Source: Crenobacter caeni (GTDB lineage: Bacteria; Pseudomonadota; Gammaproteobacteria; Burkholderiales; Chromobacteriaceae). Taken from it: a stretch of 64,000 nt of DNA. The notes below the pieces were generated by a model. It saw only the letters and a list, made by a program, of their open reading frames with translations. It was not told the DNA's origin and did not search any database. The translations under genes and the position numbers were made by a program. Location: positions 248,001 to 312,000 of the forward strand of contig NZ_JAAGAA010000001.1 in the NCBI RefSeq assembly GCF_010435965.1, in the 5' to 3' direction. Shown here piece by piece: positions 35,328-48,350 of this stretch (its first letter is position 1; the number at the start of each line of letters is the position of its first letter).

Positions 35328-35876
35328 TCAGGCAGCCAGCTCGGCGAGGGGCAATACGCGCACCGGCGCGCCGGGCGTATCGAGGTTGGCCCACACCCAG
35401 TTGCAGTGCCCGATCAGCGTGTCGCCGCCGATATGCGGCCTGTCCTTGCCGGCATGCGCGTCGGCGATCACCGTCACCGCGTAGCCCTGCATCGCCGCGC
35501 TGCGTACCGTGCTGTCGACGCAGAAGTCGCTGGCGTAGCCGGCGATCCACAGGTCGCTGACCCCGAGCGATTCCAGCGTCGCCTTGAGCGAGGTCCGGCA
35601 GAAGGCGTCGGCCGCCGTCTTGCTGATGACCGTATCGCTGTCTTCGCGCGCGAGCGCGCCGTGCAGCTGCCAGGTATCGCTGCCCGGTGCCAGCGGGCTG
35701 CCGGCCGCGCCGTCGTGCTGCACGAAGATCACCGGCATGGCGCGCTTGCGGGCGAGCGAGATGGCCGCGTTGATCGTGCTGATGAGCGACGCAGCGCGTG
35801 TGACCAGCGGCGGCCCGTCTATCAGGCCCTGCTGGACGTCGATGACAAGCAGCGCGGCGCGCGAGGGATTGGGCAT
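35328..35876 (-). CDS. Isochorismatase-like cysteine hydrolase
   Basis: A 182-residue protein of the isochorismatase/nicotinamidase fold. The catalytic triad is suggested by Asp in LLVIDVQQG, Lys in VISKTAADAF, and Cys in GYASDFCVDSTVRSA. The HNCV-like and metal-binding residues of true nicotinamidases are not obvious, so the substrate is unknown. Its stop is 4 bases from the convergent MATE gene stop. Confidence 0.88.
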   Translation of the reverse strand: MPNPSRAALLVIDVQQGLIDGPPLVTRAASLISTINAAISLARKRAMPVIFVQHDGAAGSPLAPGSDTWQLHGALAREDSDTVISKTAADAFCRTSLKATLESLGVSDLWIAGYASDFCVDSTVRSAAMQGYAVTVIADAHAGKDRPHIGGDTLIGHCNWVWANLDTPGAPVRVLPLAELAA

Positions 35877-35894
35877 GGTACTTCCTGACAAGAA

Positions 35895-35918
35895 AATGGC
35901 CACCCGAAGGTGGCCATT
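35895..35918 (-). terminator. Terminator downstream of the FAD/Fe-S oxidoreductase gene
   Basis: A perfect 10-bp stem AATGGCCACC/GGTGGCCATT with a 4-base loop, followed on the minus strand by TTCTTG. It lies 8 bases after the stop of the large oxidoreductase gene. Confidence 0.85.
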
Positions 35919-35926
35919 GCGAGGAT

Positions 35927-38900
35927 TTACAGCAGTACGCGTTCGACACCGCCGTTCCGCGCGTTGTCGACGTAGTCCTTCATCCAGTTCTCTCCCAGCA
36001 CGTGGCGGGCGATCTCGACCACGATGTAGTCGGCCTCGGTGCCGGTGTCCGGGCTGTAGCGGCTCAAACCCTGCAGGCAGGAGGGGCACGAGGTGAGGAT
36101 CTTCACCGGCTTGTCGGTCTCGCCCAGCGCCGCCAGGCCCTTGTTGATTTCCTCTTCCTTCCTGAAGCGCACCTGCGTCGCGATATCCGGCCGCGCGGCG
36201 GCGAAGGTGCCCGACTCGCCGCAGCAGCGGTCGTTCAGCGCGACGTCCCCGCCCATCAGCTCGTTGACCACCTTGATCGGCTGGTAGGCCTTCATCGGTG
36301 TGTGGCAGGGGTCGTGGTACATGTACTTCTGCCCGGCGACGCCTTCCAGCTTCACGCCCTTTTCCATCAGGAACTCGTGGATGTCGATGATGCGGCAGCC
36401 CGGGAAGATCTCCTCGAAGCGGTACTTGGCGAGCTGGTCGTAGCAGGTGCCGCAGCTGACCACCACCGTCTTGATGTCGAGGTAGTTCAGCGTGTTGGCG
36501 ACGCGGTGGAACAGCACGCGGTTCTCGGTGGTGATCGCGTCGCCCTTGTCGGCGTAGCCGGACGCCGCCTGCGGGTAGCCGCAGCACAGGTAGCCTGGCG
36601 GCAGCACGGTCTGCACGCCGGCATGCCACAGCATCGCCTGCGTGGCGAGGCCGACCTGGCTGAACAGGCGCTCCGAGCCGCAGCCGGGGAAGTAGAACAC
36701 CGCCTCGGCGTCCTCGGCGACCTTGGGGTTGCGGATCACCGGCACCACGTTGGCGTCCTCGACGTCCAACAGTGCGCGCGCGGTCTTCTTGGGCAGGCCG
36801 CCGGGCATCGGCTTGTTGATGAAGTGGATCACCTGCGCCTTCACTTCGGGCTTGCCGACGGTCGCCGGCGGCTGCGCCATCTGCGCGCCGGCGAGGCCGA
36901 AGCGGCGGGCGAGGCTGGTGCCGAAGCGCTGCGCGCGGTAGCCCCACTCGATCACGCCCTTGCGCATCGCGCGGATGGTGGTCGGGTCCTTGGCGGTGAG
37001 GAAGGCCATGCCGACGGCGGTGCCCGGGTTGAACTTCTTCTGCCCGGTCTTCCTGAGGAAGTTGCGCATCGCGACCGACACGTCGCCGAAGTCGATCTTC
37101 ACCGGGCACGGCTTCACGCAGCGGTGGCAGACCGTGCAGTGGTCGGCCACATCCGACAGCTCCTCGAAATGCTTGAGCGAGACGCCGCGCCGGGTCTGCT
37201 CCTCGTACAGGAAGGCTTCGGTCAACAGGCCGACGCCGAGGATCTTGTTGCGCGGGCTGTAGAGCAGGTTGGCGCGCGGCACGTGGGTCGAGCACACCGG
37301 CTTGCACTTGCCGCAGCGCAGGCAGTCCTTGACCATGTCCGAGATCGCGCCGATGTCGGACGCCTCGAGGATCAGCGACTCGGCACCCAGCAGCTCGAAC
37401 GACGGCGTGTACGCCATCGTGAGGTCCGCCCCCGGCAGCAGCTTGCCGCGGTTGAAGTGACCGTTGGGGTCGACGCGCGCCTTGTAGTCGCGGAAGGGCT
37501 GGATTTCGTCGTCGGTCAGGAACTCCAGCTTGGTGATGCCGATGCCGTGCTCGCCGGAGATCACGCCGTTCAGGCTGCGCGCGAGCGCCATGATGCGGGC
37601 GACCGCGCGGTGCGCGGCCTGCAGCATGTCGTAGTCGTCGGAGTTGACCGGCAGGTTGGTGTGCACGTTGCCGTCGCCCGCGTGCATGTGCAGCGCGACG
37701 AACACCCGGCTTCGGAGCACTTTCTGGTGCTGCTCGCGCAGGCCGGCGACGATGTCGCTGTACGCCTTGCCGGAGAACAGCGTTTCCAGTTCGGCCAACA
37801 GTTCGCTCTTCCAGCTGACCCTCAGCGCGAAGTCGCGCAGCGCGACGAACACGCTGCTGGAAGCAGGCAGCTCGCGCTCGAGGGGCGCCACCGGCCAGCG
37901 TGCGCGGTAGTCGGACAGCGGCGCGTCGAGGTTGTCGAGCAGCCACTGCCAGCGCTCGCGGGTCGCGGCAAGCAGTTCGAGCGCGTCGGCGCGGCGCTCG
38001 CCGATGATCTCGTCGCTGGCGAGGTCAACGCCCTGCTTGTCGACGGGCAGGCGGCCGTGTAACCAGTCGGCGAGCGTGTCGACGAGTTTCAGCTTGTTGC
38101 CGATCGACAGCTCGATATTGATGCGCTCGATGCCGTCGGAGTAGTCGCCCAGCCTGTCCAGCGGGATCACCACGTCCTCGTTGATCTTGAACGCGTTGGT
38201 GTGGCGGGCGATCGCCGCGGTGCGCGAGCGGTCGAGCCAGAATTTCTTGCGCGCCTCGGCGGTGACCGCGATGAAGCCCTCGCCGGTGCGTGCGTTGGCG
38301 AAGCGCACCACCGCGCTCGCCGCCTCGCCGACCGCTGTCTCGTCGTCGCTGACGATGTCGGCGATCAGTACCATCTTCGGCCGGCCGCGGCCCTTGGCCT
38401 TGGTCGCGTAGTCGACCGCGCGCACGTAGCGCCAGTCGAGGTGCTCGAGGCCGGCGAGGCGGACACCGGCGGCCAAGCCCGCGCCGCCGGGTTTGAAGTA
38501 GTCGGTGATCTCGACGATGGCCGGCGTCGCCTCGGCGACGGTGCCGAAGAACTCGAGGCAGACGGTGCGGGTGTGCGCCGGCATCTTGTGCAGCACCCAG
38601 CGGCAGCTGGTGATGATGCCGTCGCAGCCTTCCTTCTGCACGCCGGGCAGGCCGGCGAGGAACTTGTCGGTCACGTCCTTGCCGAGACCCACTTTGCGGA
38701 ACGCGCTGCCGGGGATCACCAGCTCGCGCCGGTCGATCACGGTCTTCAGGTCGTCCTGCAATCGGGTGACGCGGAAGGTCGCGGTGTCGACGTCGTGGAT
38801 CTTGCCGTAGTTGTGGCCGACGCGTTCGATCTCCATCCATACGCCGTCGGCGTCGACCATCCGCCACGAGGCGAGGTTGTCGAGCGCGGTGCCCCACAGC

Positions 38901-39769
38901 ACGGCCTTCTTGCCGCCGGCGTTCATCGCGACGTTGCCGCCGACGCACGACGCCTCGGCCGAGGTCGGGTCGACCGCGAACACGAGACCGGCGGCGGACG
39001 CCGCCTCGGACACCCGCGCGGTGACCACGCCGGCGCCGCAGGCGATGGTCGCGTGGTGACCCGAGAGCCCCGGCAGGGCGATATGTTCGACGCCCTGGTG
39101 GCGGTCGAGCTTCTCGGTGTTGATCACCGCGCTCTTGCGGTCGAGCGGGACGGCGCCGCCGGTGTAACCGGTGCCGCCGCCACGCGGGATGATGGTCAGC
39201 CCGAGCTCGATGCAGCCGCGCACCAGGGGTGCGATCTCGGCCTCGCTGTCCGGGCTCAGCACCACGAACGGGTACTCGACGCGCCAGTCGGTCGCGTCGG
39301 TCACGTGCGAGACGCGGGCGAGCCCGTCGAACAGGATGTTGTCGCGGCGGGTGTGGCGGCCCAGCCGCTTGAGCACGCGCGCACGCAAGGCGCGGGTCTC
39401 GTCGAACTGGGTCTCGAAGCGCACCACCGCGTCGCGGGTGGCGGTCACCAGCGCGCCGACCTTCTCGTTGCCCTCGCGGCGCTTTTCGATCTCGGAGAGT
39501 CGGTGGCGCATCGCGCTGGCCAGCGCCGACAGGCGGCTGGGGTTGTCCAACAGGTCGTCGACCAGGTAGGGGTTGCGGTCGACCACCCAGATGTCGCCGA
39601 GCACTTCGAACAGCATGCGCGCGGAGCGGCCGGTGCGCCGCTCGGAACGCAGGCTGTCGAGCAACTGCCACATCGGCTCGCCCAGCAGGCGGATCACGAT
39701 CTCGCGGTCCGAGTACGAGGTGTAGTTGTAGGGGATTTCGCGCAGGCGAGGCTGGTCGGGGGCGTTCAT
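35927..39769 (-). CDS. Giant FAD-linked oxidase fused to an Fe-S (GlpC/LldE-like) reductase domain
   Basis: A 1280-residue fusion. N-terminal DUF3683-type region (about 1-150), an FAD-binding type 4 (PCMH) domain with [23 protein letters not shown] and [28 protein letters not shown], an FAD-oxidase C-terminal domain ending with [22 protein letters not shown] and [14 protein letters not shown], then two 4Fe-4S ferredoxin motifs ([11 protein letters not shown] and [11 protein letters not shown]), and two CCG cysteine-rich domains ([10 protein letters not shown]...[14 protein letters not shown]...CCGESG). It oxidises a 2-hydroxy acid such as D-lactate, probably passing electrons to the quinone pool. 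ATG 39769 was chosen over a TTG five codons earlier. Confidence 0.9.
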   Translation of the reverse strand: MNAPDQPRLREIPYNYTSYSDREIVIRLLGEPMWQLLDSLRSERRTGRSARMLFEVLGDIWVVDRNPYLVDDLLDNPSRLSALASAMRHRLSEIEKRREGNEKVGALVTATRDAVVRFETQFDETRALRARVLKRLGRHTRRDNILFDGLARVSHVTDATDWRVEYPFVVLSPDSEAEIAPLVRGCIELGLTIIPRGGGTGYTGGAVPLDRKSAVINTEKLDRHQGVEHIALPGLSGHHATIACGAGVVTARVSEAASAAGLVFAVDPTSAEASCVGGNVAMNAGGKKAVLWGTALDNLASWRMVDADGVWMEIERVGHNYGKIHDVDTATFRVTRLQDDLKTVIDRRELVIPGSAFRKVGLGKDVTDKFLAGLPGVQKEGCDGIITSCRWVLHKMPAHTRTVCLEFFGTVAEATPAIVEITDYFKPGGAGLAAGVRLAGLEHLDWRYVRAVDYATKAKGRGRPKMVLIADIVSDDETAVGEAASAVVRFANARTGEGFIAVTAEARKKFWLDRSRTAAIARHTNAFKINEDVVIPLDRLGDYSDGIERINIELSIGNKLKLVDTLADWLHGRLPVDKQGVDLASDEIIGERRADALELLAATRERWQWLLDNLDAPLSDYRARWPVAPLERELPASSSVFVALRDFALRVSWKSELLAELETLFSGKAYSDIVAGLREQHQKVLRSRVFVALHMHAGDGNVHTNLPVNSDDYDMLQAAHRAVARIMALARSLNGVISGEHGIGITKLEFLTDDEIQPFRDYKARVDPNGHFNRGKLLPGADLTMAYTPSFELLGAESLILEASDIGAISDMVKDCLRCGKCKPVCSTHVPRANLLYSPRNKILGVGLLTEAFLYEEQTRRGVSLKHFEELSDVADHCTVCHRCVKPCPVKIDFGDVSVAMRNFLRKTGQKKFNPGTAVGMAFLTAKDPTTIRAMRKGVIEWGYRAQRFGTSLARRFGLAGAQMAQPPATVGKPEVKAQVIHFINKPMPGGLPKKTARALLDVEDANVVPVIRNPKVAEDAEAVFYFPGCGSERLFSQVGLATQAMLWHAGVQTVLPPGYLCCGYPQAASGYADKGDAITTENRVLFHRVANTLNYLDIKTVVVSCGTCYDQLAKYRFEEIFPGCRIIDIHEFLMEKGVKLEGVAGQKYMYHDPCHTPMKAYQPIKVVNELMGGDVALNDRCCGESGTFAAARPDIATQVRFRKEEEINKGLAALGETDKPVKILTSCPSCLQGLSRYSPDTGTEADYIVVEIARHVLGENWMKDYVDNARNGGVERVLL

Positions 39770-39861
39770 CGGGCTACCGGTCAAGAACCATGGAATGCCA
39801 TGATTCTAACGCATGTGCTGCAGCGCGATAAACGCCGATGACGTAAGGGAATTGCGCGGCG

Positions 39862-40845
39862 TCAGCCGCGGACTTGCGCCAGTTGTGCGGCGAGCGAGAC
39901 CGCCTCGAACAGGCTGCCCGGGTGGGCGCGGCCGCTGCCGGCCAATTCCAGCGCGGTGCCGTGGTCGACCGAGGTGCGCACGATGGGCAGGCCGAGCGTC
40001 ACGTTGACGCCGGCGCCGAAGCTCGCGTACTTGAGCACCGGCAGCCCCTGGTCGTGGTACATCGCGAGCACCGCGTCGGCGTCCTTGAGCCGCGCAGGGT
40101 TGAACAGCGTGTCGGCCGGCAGCGGGCCGACGAGGTCCATGCCCTTGGCGCGCAGGCGGCGCAGCACCGGCTCGATCACATCGATTTCCTCGCGGCCGAG
40201 GTGGCCGCCTTCGCCCGCGTGCGGGTTGAGCCCGGCGACCAGGATGCGCGGAGAGGCGATGCCGAACTTGTGCACGAGGTCGGCGTGCAGGATGGCGATC
40301 ACCTCGGCGAGGCTGTCGGCGGTGATCGCGTCGGCGACTTCGCGCAGCGGCAGGTGGGTGGTCGCCAGCGCGACGCGCAGGCCGCCGCCCGCGAGCATCA
40401 TCACGACCTTGGGCGTGCCGGTGCGCTCGGCGAGGTATTCGGTATGTCCGGAGAACGGCACGCCGGCGTCGTTGATCACGCCCTTGTGCACCGGCGCGGT
40501 GACCATGCCGGCAAAGCGGCCGGCGACGCAGCCGTCGATCGCCGCGTCCAGCGTCGCGAGCACGTAGGAGGCATTGGCCGTATCGAGCACGCCCGGCCGG
40601 GCGGGCGCGGCAAGCGGCACGTGCAGCACCTCGAGCGTGCCGGCGGGCGGTGGCGGGCGGTCCGGCTGCCAGTCGGCTAGCGGCACAGAGAGCCCGAGCG
40701 CTTGCGCGCGTTCGGCGAGCAGCGCGCGGTCGGCGACGACCACGCAGCGCGCGCCGTTGTCGCGGCCCGCGAGCGCGAGCACGAGGTCGGGGCCGATGCC
40801 GGCGGGCTCGCCGGCGGTGACGGCCAGGGTCGCTTGCATCCGCAT
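39862..40845 (-). CDS. pdxA: 4-hydroxythreonine-4-phosphate dehydrogenase
   Basis: Vitamin B6 biosynthesis: oxidises 4-phosphohydroxy-threonine with NAD. It has 327 residues with [13 protein letters not shown], the metal-site His residues in [13 protein letters not shown] and [14 protein letters not shown], and [38 protein letters not shown]. It follows surA after 4 bases, so lptD-surA-pdxA form one operon. In many relatives rsmA (ksgA) follows; here it does not. Confidence 0.97.
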   Translation of the reverse strand: MRMQATLAVTAGEPAGIGPDLVLALAGRDNGARCVVVADRALLAERAQALGLSVPLADWQPDRPPPPAGTLEVLHVPLAAPARPGVLDTANASYVLATLDAAIDGCVAGRFAGMVTAPVHKGVINDAGVPFSGHTEYLAERTGTPKVVMMLAGGGLRVALATTHLPLREVADAITADSLAEVIAILHADLVHKFGIASPRILVAGLNPHAGEGGHLGREEIDVIEPVLRRLRAKGMDLVGPLPADTLFNPARLKDADAVLAMYHDQGLPVLKYASFGAGVNVTLGLPIVRTSVDHGTALELAGSGRAHPGSLFEAVSLAAQLAQVRG

Positions 40846-40849
40846 GGCC

Positions 40850-42142
40850 TTAGTCGTCGCTCAGCTTGTCCTCGATATACGCCGAGTCCTTCAGCTGCTG
40901 CAGCCAGTCCTGGTAAGCCTGTTCGGCCTTGCGCTGGCGGATTTCCTGCTTGACCGCGGCCTTTTCGCGCTCGCCGGAGACGTCCTGCGTACGGGTATTC
41001 TCCAGGCGGATCAGGTGGTAGCCGAACGGCGAGCGCACCGGCGCGCTGGTTTCGCCGGGCTTGAGCGCGAGCATGGCACGCTCGAACTCGGGGACGGTGT
41101 CGCCCTTGTTCATCCAGCCCAGGTCGCCGCCTTGCGGCGCGCTGCCGTCCTCGGAGAAGCGGCGGGCGAGTTCGTCGAACTTGGCGCCCTGCTGCAGGCG
41201 GTCGCGCACCTGCTCGATGCGCGTGCGCGCGTCGGCTTCGGATACCGCCTCGTTGGTGCGGATCAGGATATGGCGGACGCGGTATTGCTCGACCATCTGC
41301 GGCGCCGAGCGGTCGCGTTTCTCGATCAGCTGGAAGAGATAAAAGCCGGACGGCGTGCGCACCACGTCGGTGTGCTGGCCGGGCGCGAGCGCGTCAAGCA
41401 GGCCGACCAGCTCCGGCGGCAGCGCGCTGCTGCCGCGCCAGCCGATCTCGCCGCCGGCGAGCGCGTTCTTGGCGTCCGAGTAGCTGGCGGCGACCTGCGC
41501 GAACGGCTTGCCGGCGGCAAGGTCAGCCTGCGCGCGGCCGATCTTCTGGCGCGCGGCGTCGATCTGCTTGGCGTCGGCGCGTTCGGGAACACTGACCAGG
41601 ATGTTGGCGATGCGGTACTCGGCGCGCTTGGCGTTCTGCGCGCTGGCGAGCACCTGCTCGACCTCCTGGTCCGACACGTTTGCCTGGCTGCTGGCGACAC
41701 GCTCGCGCAGCCGCTCGAGCAGCACTTCCTTGCGCAGGTTCTCGCGGAAGGCCGCGTAGTCGGTGCCGTCCTTGGCCAGACGCGCGCGCAGGCCGGCCAC
41801 GTCGGTGCCGTTCTGGCGGGCAAGGCGGGAGACGACGTCGTCCAGTTCGCCGTCGCCGACGCGCACGCCGTTGCTGGCCGCGTACTGCAGCTGCAGCTTC
41901 TCGAGCAGCAGCTGGTCGAGCACCTGCCGTTGCAGCACGGCGGCAGGCGGCAGCGGCACGCCCTGGCGCTTGAGGCCGGCTTCGACCTGCGCGAGGCGCG
42001 CGTTGACGTCGGAGAGGGTCACCGCGTCCTTGCCGACGACGGCGACGATGCGGTCGACGGTGGTGACGGCGGCGCTGGCGGGCAGGGTGAAAACGCCTGC
42101 GAGGCAGGCGGCGATCAGGGTTCTTTTCATGGCGCGGTTCAT
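40850..42142 (-). CDS. surA: Periplasmic chaperone and peptidyl-prolyl isomerase SurA
   Basis: Escorts unfolded outer-membrane proteins, including LptD, across the periplasm. It has 430 residues: a signal peptide (about 1-24), an N-terminal SurA domain ([27 protein letters not shown]), two parvulin domains (about 165-270 with [11 protein letters not shown], and 275-380 with [18 protein letters not shown]...[17 protein letters not shown]), and a C-terminal helix. ATG 42142 overlaps the lptD stop (ATGA); a second ATG four codons later is also possible. Confidence 0.95.
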   Translation of the reverse strand: MNRAMKRTLIAACLAGVFTLPASAAVTTVDRIVAVVGKDAVTLSDVNARLAQVEAGLKRQGVPLPPAAVLQRQVLDQLLLEKLQLQYAASNGVRVGDGELDDVVSRLARQNGTDVAGLRARLAKDGTDYAAFRENLRKEVLLERLRERVASSQANVSDQEVEQVLASAQNAKRAEYRIANILVSVPERADAKQIDAARQKIGRAQADLAAGKPFAQVAASYSDAKNALAGGEIGWRGSSALPPELVGLLDALAPGQHTDVVRTPSGFYLFQLIEKRDRSAPQMVEQYRVRHILIRTNEAVSEADARTRIEQVRDRLQQGAKFDELARRFSEDGSAPQGGDLGWMNKGDTVPEFERAMLALKPGETSAPVRSPFGYHLIRLENTRTQDVSGEREKAAVKQEIRQRKAEQAYQDWLQQLKDSAYIEDKLSDD

Positions 42143-44340
42143 TCGTTGGTCTTGCTGTATCCGGGGATGGCGAGGCGCAGTTTGTCGGCGACCGAGCCGG
42201 TGCTCGACAGGTCTTTCAGTTCGAGCTGGAACATCACGCCGGTCTTGAACTCGTCGATATCGGTCAGGTAGCGCTGGCCGACCATGCGGAAGGTCCAGCA
42301 GCCGGCGTTGTACTCGAAGCCGGCCAGCGTGTCGAACGCCTGCTTGGCGGCCAGCGAGTACTCGACGCGGCCGACGCCGTACAGCTGGCGGGTGATCGGC
42401 CACTGCGCGGCGAGTTCGACCTGGCGGGTCGGGTACTCGAAGGTCTGGCCGTTGATGGTGACCTGCTCGTCGCGGTCGTAGCGGTAGCGCATGCTGACCG
42501 TCTTGCCGGCGGCCGGCTTGTAGTAGACGCCGACGTGGTACTTCTCGGTACGGCTGTCTTCCGGGTTGTACTGGATCGCGCCGTCGAGCCGCCAGTCGCG
42601 GGTAAGGTCGCCGCCGACGGTGGCGAGGATGTCGGAGACGTTGTCTCGGCTGCGTTCGGCTTCGCCAGGCAGCGTGACGCGGTCCTTCTCGAAATAGAAG
42701 CGCTGGCCGACGCCGACGCGTAGCCGCTCGAGGCCGCTCTCGTTGTCGATGTAGCGCGAGGTCACCGCCGCCGTCAGCTGGTTGGCCTCGTTGATGCGGT
42801 CCCAGCCCGAGTAGCGGTTCTCGGTGAACAGCTGCGTCCAGTCGAAGTCGGTGGTCGCGCTGTCGAAGTTGGGTAGCGCGCTCTGGTCGCGGTACGGGAT
42901 GTTCACGTAGTAGAGGCGCGGCTCCAGCGTCTGCGTGTGCGCGTGGCCGCCGAACTCGGAGTCGCGCTCGAAGTAGAGGCCGGAGTCGACGCTGAAGGTC
43001 GGCGTAGTCACGGTCTTGCTGCGCTCGACCTGGCGGGTCGGGTCGCTGGCGTAACGCCAGGCGTCGAGGTCGTAGCGGCGGTAGTTGACACCGACCTTGG
43101 GTTCGACGAAGCCCCAGCTCGCGTCGGCGCGCCACGCCAGCTGCGGGTAGACCATCAGGCGGTTGCCTTCCTGCAGGTCCGGGTGCGAGAAGCGGGTCGC
43201 CTCGGAGAGCAGCTGCCAGCGGAAACCGGCCGGCAGTGCCTGGCCGCCGTTCAATTGCAGCTGCGGCAGCCGCGCGTACGGGATCAGGTCGCCGCGGGCG
43301 TCGTCGATCAGCGTCTGGTAGCGCTGCGCGCGCAGGAACACGCTGCCCCAGCCGAGGTTGTAGCTGGTCCACGCCTGGCGCTCGAGGTTGTCGCTGGACA
43401 CCTGCGCGAGGCGGTCGCTGAAGTCGTCGAAGTAGTCGTTGTCCGACACGTAGCTGCCGCCGTAGCCCCACGACCAGTTGCTGGCGAGTTGCTGCTGGTG
43501 CTCGCCCTTCCACAGGTAGCGGTGGGTATCGGTTTCCTTGTCTTCGATCTGTTCGGTGTACAGGGTGCCGGTGTAGCCGGGCTGAAGGTAGCGGAACTCG
43601 CCGCCGAGCATCAGGCCGCGCTTGGCGATGTAGCGCGGGAACAGTGTCGCGTCGTAGTTGGGCGCGATGTTCCAGTAATAGGGCAGCGTGATGTCGAGCC
43701 CGTTGCTGCCGGTGGAGAGCGTCGGAAACAGCAGGCCGGACTTGCGCGCGCCGTCCAGCGGAAAGTCGATCCACGGCGTGTAGAGCACCGGCACACCGCC
43801 CAGGTACAGCCGGGCGTTACGCGCGACGCCGATATTGCTGCGGTAGTCGGCGTCGATGGTGGTCGCCTTCAGGTACCACGACTCGTCGCCCGGGTCGCAG
43901 GTGTTGGCGGTGGTGCGGCCCAGTTCGTAGTGCTTGTCGCCGAGGATGCGCAGCTTTTCGCTCTTGCCGCGCAGCACGCCGCCGCCCTGGTTGAACGCGA
44001 AGGTTGCGTCATCCGCCTCGCCTTGCCGGCTCTGCATCGAGTAGTCGAGACGCCGGCTCACGATGTCGCTGCCCGGCTGCGTCATCTGCACGCGGTCGCC
44101 GGCCTGCACCAGTTCGCCCTTGTCGACGTAGTAATCGAGCCAGTCCGAAGTGACTTTCTGGTCGTCGCGCACGGCGACGACGTTGCCGCGCGCCTTCAAT
44201 TCCTTGTCCATCTGGCCGTCCATCGCGTCGGCGGTGACGGTCAGCGTGCCCGGCGGCAGGGTTTCGGCGAACAGGGGGGCTGCCGGGAACAGCAGGGCGA
44301 CGGTGGCGGCGATGACGGTTGGGCGGAAGTTGGCTGGCAT
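42139..44340 (-). CDS. lptD: LPS-assembly outer-membrane protein LptD
   Basis: Outer-membrane beta-barrel that inserts lipopolysaccharide in the outer leaflet together with LptE. It has 733 residues: a signal peptide (about 1-25), an N-terminal OstA jelly-roll (ADAMDGQMDKELKARGNVVAVRDDQKVTSDWLDYYVDK), and a long barrel with the family sequence LYTPWIDFPLDGARKSGLLFPT and YYWNIAPNYDATLFPRYIAKRG. Cysteines are seen near the N-terminus (NTCDPGD) and the C-terminus (NAGCWTFRM), fewer than the four of E. coli LptD. It is divergent from amgK. Confidence 0.95.
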   Translation of the reverse strand: MPANFRPTVIAATVALLFPAAPLFAETLPPGTLTVTADAMDGQMDKELKARGNVVAVRDDQKVTSDWLDYYVDKGELVQAGDRVQMTQPGSDIVSRRLDYSMQSRQGEADDATFAFNQGGGVLRGKSEKLRILGDKHYELGRTTANTCDPGDESWYLKATTIDADYRSNIGVARNARLYLGGVPVLYTPWIDFPLDGARKSGLLFPTLSTGSNGLDITLPYYWNIAPNYDATLFPRYIAKRGLMLGGEFRYLQPGYTGTLYTEQIEDKETDTHRYLWKGEHQQQLASNWSWGYGGSYVSDNDYFDDFSDRLAQVSSDNLERQAWTSYNLGWGSVFLRAQRYQTLIDDARGDLIPYARLPQLQLNGGQALPAGFRWQLLSEATRFSHPDLQEGNRLMVYPQLAWRADASWGFVEPKVGVNYRRYDLDAWRYASDPTRQVERSKTVTTPTFSVDSGLYFERDSEFGGHAHTQTLEPRLYYVNIPYRDQSALPNFDSATTDFDWTQLFTENRYSGWDRINEANQLTAAVTSRYIDNESGLERLRVGVGQRFYFEKDRVTLPGEAERSRDNVSDILATVGGDLTRDWRLDGAIQYNPEDSRTEKYHVGVYYKPAAGKTVSMRYRYDRDEQVTINGQTFEYPTRQVELAAQWPITRQLYGVGRVEYSLAAKQAFDTLAGFEYNAGCWTFRMVGQRYLTDIDEFKTGVMFQLELKDLSSTGSVADKLRLAIPGYSKTNE

Positions 44341-44379
44341 GTGCGTCTGGGGACGTGTGGTAAGCCCGGAAAATGAAGG

Positions 44380-44397
44380 TACAATCGCACAATTGTA
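44380..44397. promoter_or_regulatory. Inverted repeat between lptD and amgK
   Basis: TACAAT, six bases, ATTGTA, lying between the two divergent start codons (44340 and 44420). Each arm resembles a -10 box for one direction, and the dyad could also be an operator. No good -35 partner is obvious, so this is tentative. Confidence 0.4.
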
Positions 44398-44419
44398 TCA
44401 ATCTCGCAATGAAGCCACC

Positions 44420-46676
<2,257 letters not shown>

Positions 46677-46745
46677 CCTGGCACGGGCGGCGCGCGCCGT
46701 CTGTGGCACAATGCTTTCCTTCTGTTTTCCATAAGGATGTCCCGC

Positions 46746-47339
46746 ATGATCGGACGCCTGAGCGGTACCCTCGTTGAAAAGCAGCCGCCGCAGATCGTGA
46801 TCGACGCCGGCGGCGTCGGCTACGAGGTCGACGTGCCGATGAACACCTTCTACCAGTTGCCGGCGACCGGGGCGAAGGTCTCGCTGTTCACCCATCTGGT
46901 GGTGCGCGAGGACGCGCACCTCATGTTCGGATTCGCCAGCCGCGACGAGCGCGAGGCGTTCCGCCGCCTGATCAAGGTCTCCGGCATCGGCGCGCGCATC
47001 GCGCTGGCCATCCTCTCCGGCATGACTTGCGACGAGCTGGCGGTCGCGGTCGCCGCCGAGGATGTCAAGCGCCTGTCGGCGGTGCCCGGCATCGGCAAGA
47101 AGACGGCCGAGCGCCTGGTGCTCGAATTGCGCGGCAAGCTCGCCACCGGCGCGCTACTTTCCACGCCGGGCGGGCTGCCGCTCGCGACCACGCCGGACGA
47201 GAAGTCCGACATCGTCTCGGCGCTGCTCGCGCTCGGGTACAACGAGAAGGAGGCCGCCGCCGCGGTCAAGCCGCTGCCGGTGGATGTCGGCGTGAGCGAC
47301 GGCGTGCGCCTCGCGCTTAAGAACCTGATGAAAGGCTGA
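46746..47339 (+). CDS. ruvA: Holliday junction DNA helicase subunit RuvA
   Basis: Binds Holliday junctions and recruits RuvB. It has 197 residues: N-terminal OB-fold ([28 protein letters not shown]), two helix-hairpin-helix motifs ([14 protein letters not shown] and [21 protein letters not shown]), and the C-terminal RuvB-binding domain ([17 protein letters not shown]). ATG 46746 has AAGGAT upstream. Four bases separate it from the NYN-protein gene. Confidence 0.97.
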   Translation: MIGRLSGTLVEKQPPQIVIDAGGVGYEVDVPMNTFYQLPATGAKVSLFTHLVVREDAHLMFGFASRDEREAFRRLIKVSGIGARIALAILSGMTCDELAVAVAAEDVKRLSAVPGIGKKTAERLVLELRGKLATGALLSTPGGLPLATTPDEKSDIVSALLALGYNEKEAAAAVKPLPVDVGVSDGVRLALKNLMKG

Positions 47340-47343
47340 CCCC

Positions 47344-48096
47344 ATGGCCAACGTCGCGGTATTGATCGACGCGGACAACGTCTCCCCCAACTGGATCGAG
47401 GACGTGCTGGAAGAAGCAGGCAAGCTTGGCGTGCTCGCGCTCAAGCGCGTGTACGGCGACTTCAGCAAGCACGACAAGGCGTGGCGCACGCTGTGCGCGC
47501 GCTTCGCAATCCACCCGATCCAGCAGTTCCCCAATACCAAGGGCAAGAACGCGTCCGACATCTCGATGGTGATCGACGCGATGGATTTGCTGCACTCGGG
47601 CCGCTTCCAGAGCTTCTGCCTGGTCTCCAGCGACAGCGACTTCTCGCGCCTGGCGACCCGCTTGCGCGAGGACGGCATCGAGGTGTGGGGCTTCGGCGAG
47701 GAGAAGACCCCCGGCGCCTTCGTCAACGCGTGCAGCAAGTTCGTCTACGTCGAGGTGCTGGCCGAAGAGGCCGAGCCCGAGTCGGAAGCGGTGAAGCCGG
47801 AGGCCGGCAAGGCACCGGAGGCGCCGCAGCGCGTGCTGCGCCCGCTCGACAAGAAGCTGCGCGCCCAGTTCAAGAAGGCGATCGAGGCCTCGGGCGACGA
47901 CGAGGGCTGGGCGGACCTGGGCGGCGCCAACAGCCTGCTCGGGCAGTGGATGCCGGACTTCGACCCGCGCAACTACGGCTACCGCAAGATTTCCGAGCTG
48001 GTCGAGAAGTCCGGCTGGTTCGAGGTGAAGAAGGCGGCGCAGGGGCGCGGCGGCGTGTTTATCCGCCTGAAGGCCGGCAACGGCAAGAAAAAGTAG
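47344..48096 (+). CDS. NYN-domain RNase-like protein with OST-HTH/LOTUS domain
   Basis: A 250-residue protein. The N-terminal NYN (PIN-like) domain has the expected acidic residues: AVLIDADNVSP, KRVYGDFS, NASDISMVIDAMDLLHSG, LVSSDSDFSRLATRLRE, and VWGFGEEKTPGAF. An acidic linker (about 140-165) leads to a C-terminal OST-HTH/LOTUS domain (KLRAQFKKAIEASGDDEGWADLGGANSLLGQ...YGYRKISELVE). Such proteins are predicted RNases or RNA-binding regulators. It stands between ruvA and ruvB and is probably in the same transcript. Confidence 0.92.
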   Translation: MANVAVLIDADNVSPNWIEDVLEEAGKLGVLALKRVYGDFSKHDKAWRTLCARFAIHPIQQFPNTKGKNASDISMVIDAMDLLHSGRFQSFCLVSSDSDFSRLATRLREDGIEVWGFGEEKTPGAFVNACSKFVYVEVLAEEAEPESEAVKPEAGKAPEAPQRVLRPLDKKLRAQFKKAIEASGDDEGWADLGGANSLLGQWMPDFDPRNYGYRKISELVEKSGWFEVKKAAQGRGGVFIRLKAGNGKKK

Positions 48097-48101
48097 GCCA
48101 A

Positions 48102-48290
48102 GTAGGGTAGGTTAGCCCCGAAGGGGCGTAACCCACCAATGGGGCGTCTCTAGTGGTGGGTTACGGCCTGCGGCCTAACCCACCCTACCTCTGAGCGCGG
48201 CAAGCAAAGCGGCGCGAAGGAATGAGTGGCGTAACCCACCACCGGCAGCCACCTTGGTGGGTTACGGCCTGAGGCCTAATCCACCCTACC
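48102..48290. repeat. Dispersed palindromic repeat family A, composite copy
   Basis: Core units resemble GTAGGGTGGGTTAG...CGTAACCCACC. Unit 1 (48102-48138) and unit 2 (48153-48189) are inverted relative to each other around about 14 bases, giving a hairpin with arms of about 36 bp. A further partial inverted pair spans 48229-48290. Related copies are at 59362-59394 and 61606-61786. This fills most of the 254-base gap between the NYN gene and ruvB. Confidence 0.85.
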
Positions 48291-48350
48291 TCACGATCTC
48301 ACGACCTCGCTCACAGCAGCCGGCACCGGTGCCGGCGCGGCAGGAAGCAG

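Noticed and set aside
35328-37946. 872-codon minus-strand open frame overlapping the large oxidoreductase gene
   Set aside because: Its upper part is the out-of-frame shadow of the oxidoreductase; only the lower part (from 35876) encodes the isochorismatase-like protein.
40850-43774. 974-codon minus-strand frame spanning surA and part of lptD
   Set aside because: It is surA joined to an Arg/Pro-rich out-of-frame shadow of lptD. The real surA start overlaps the lptD stop at 42139-42142.
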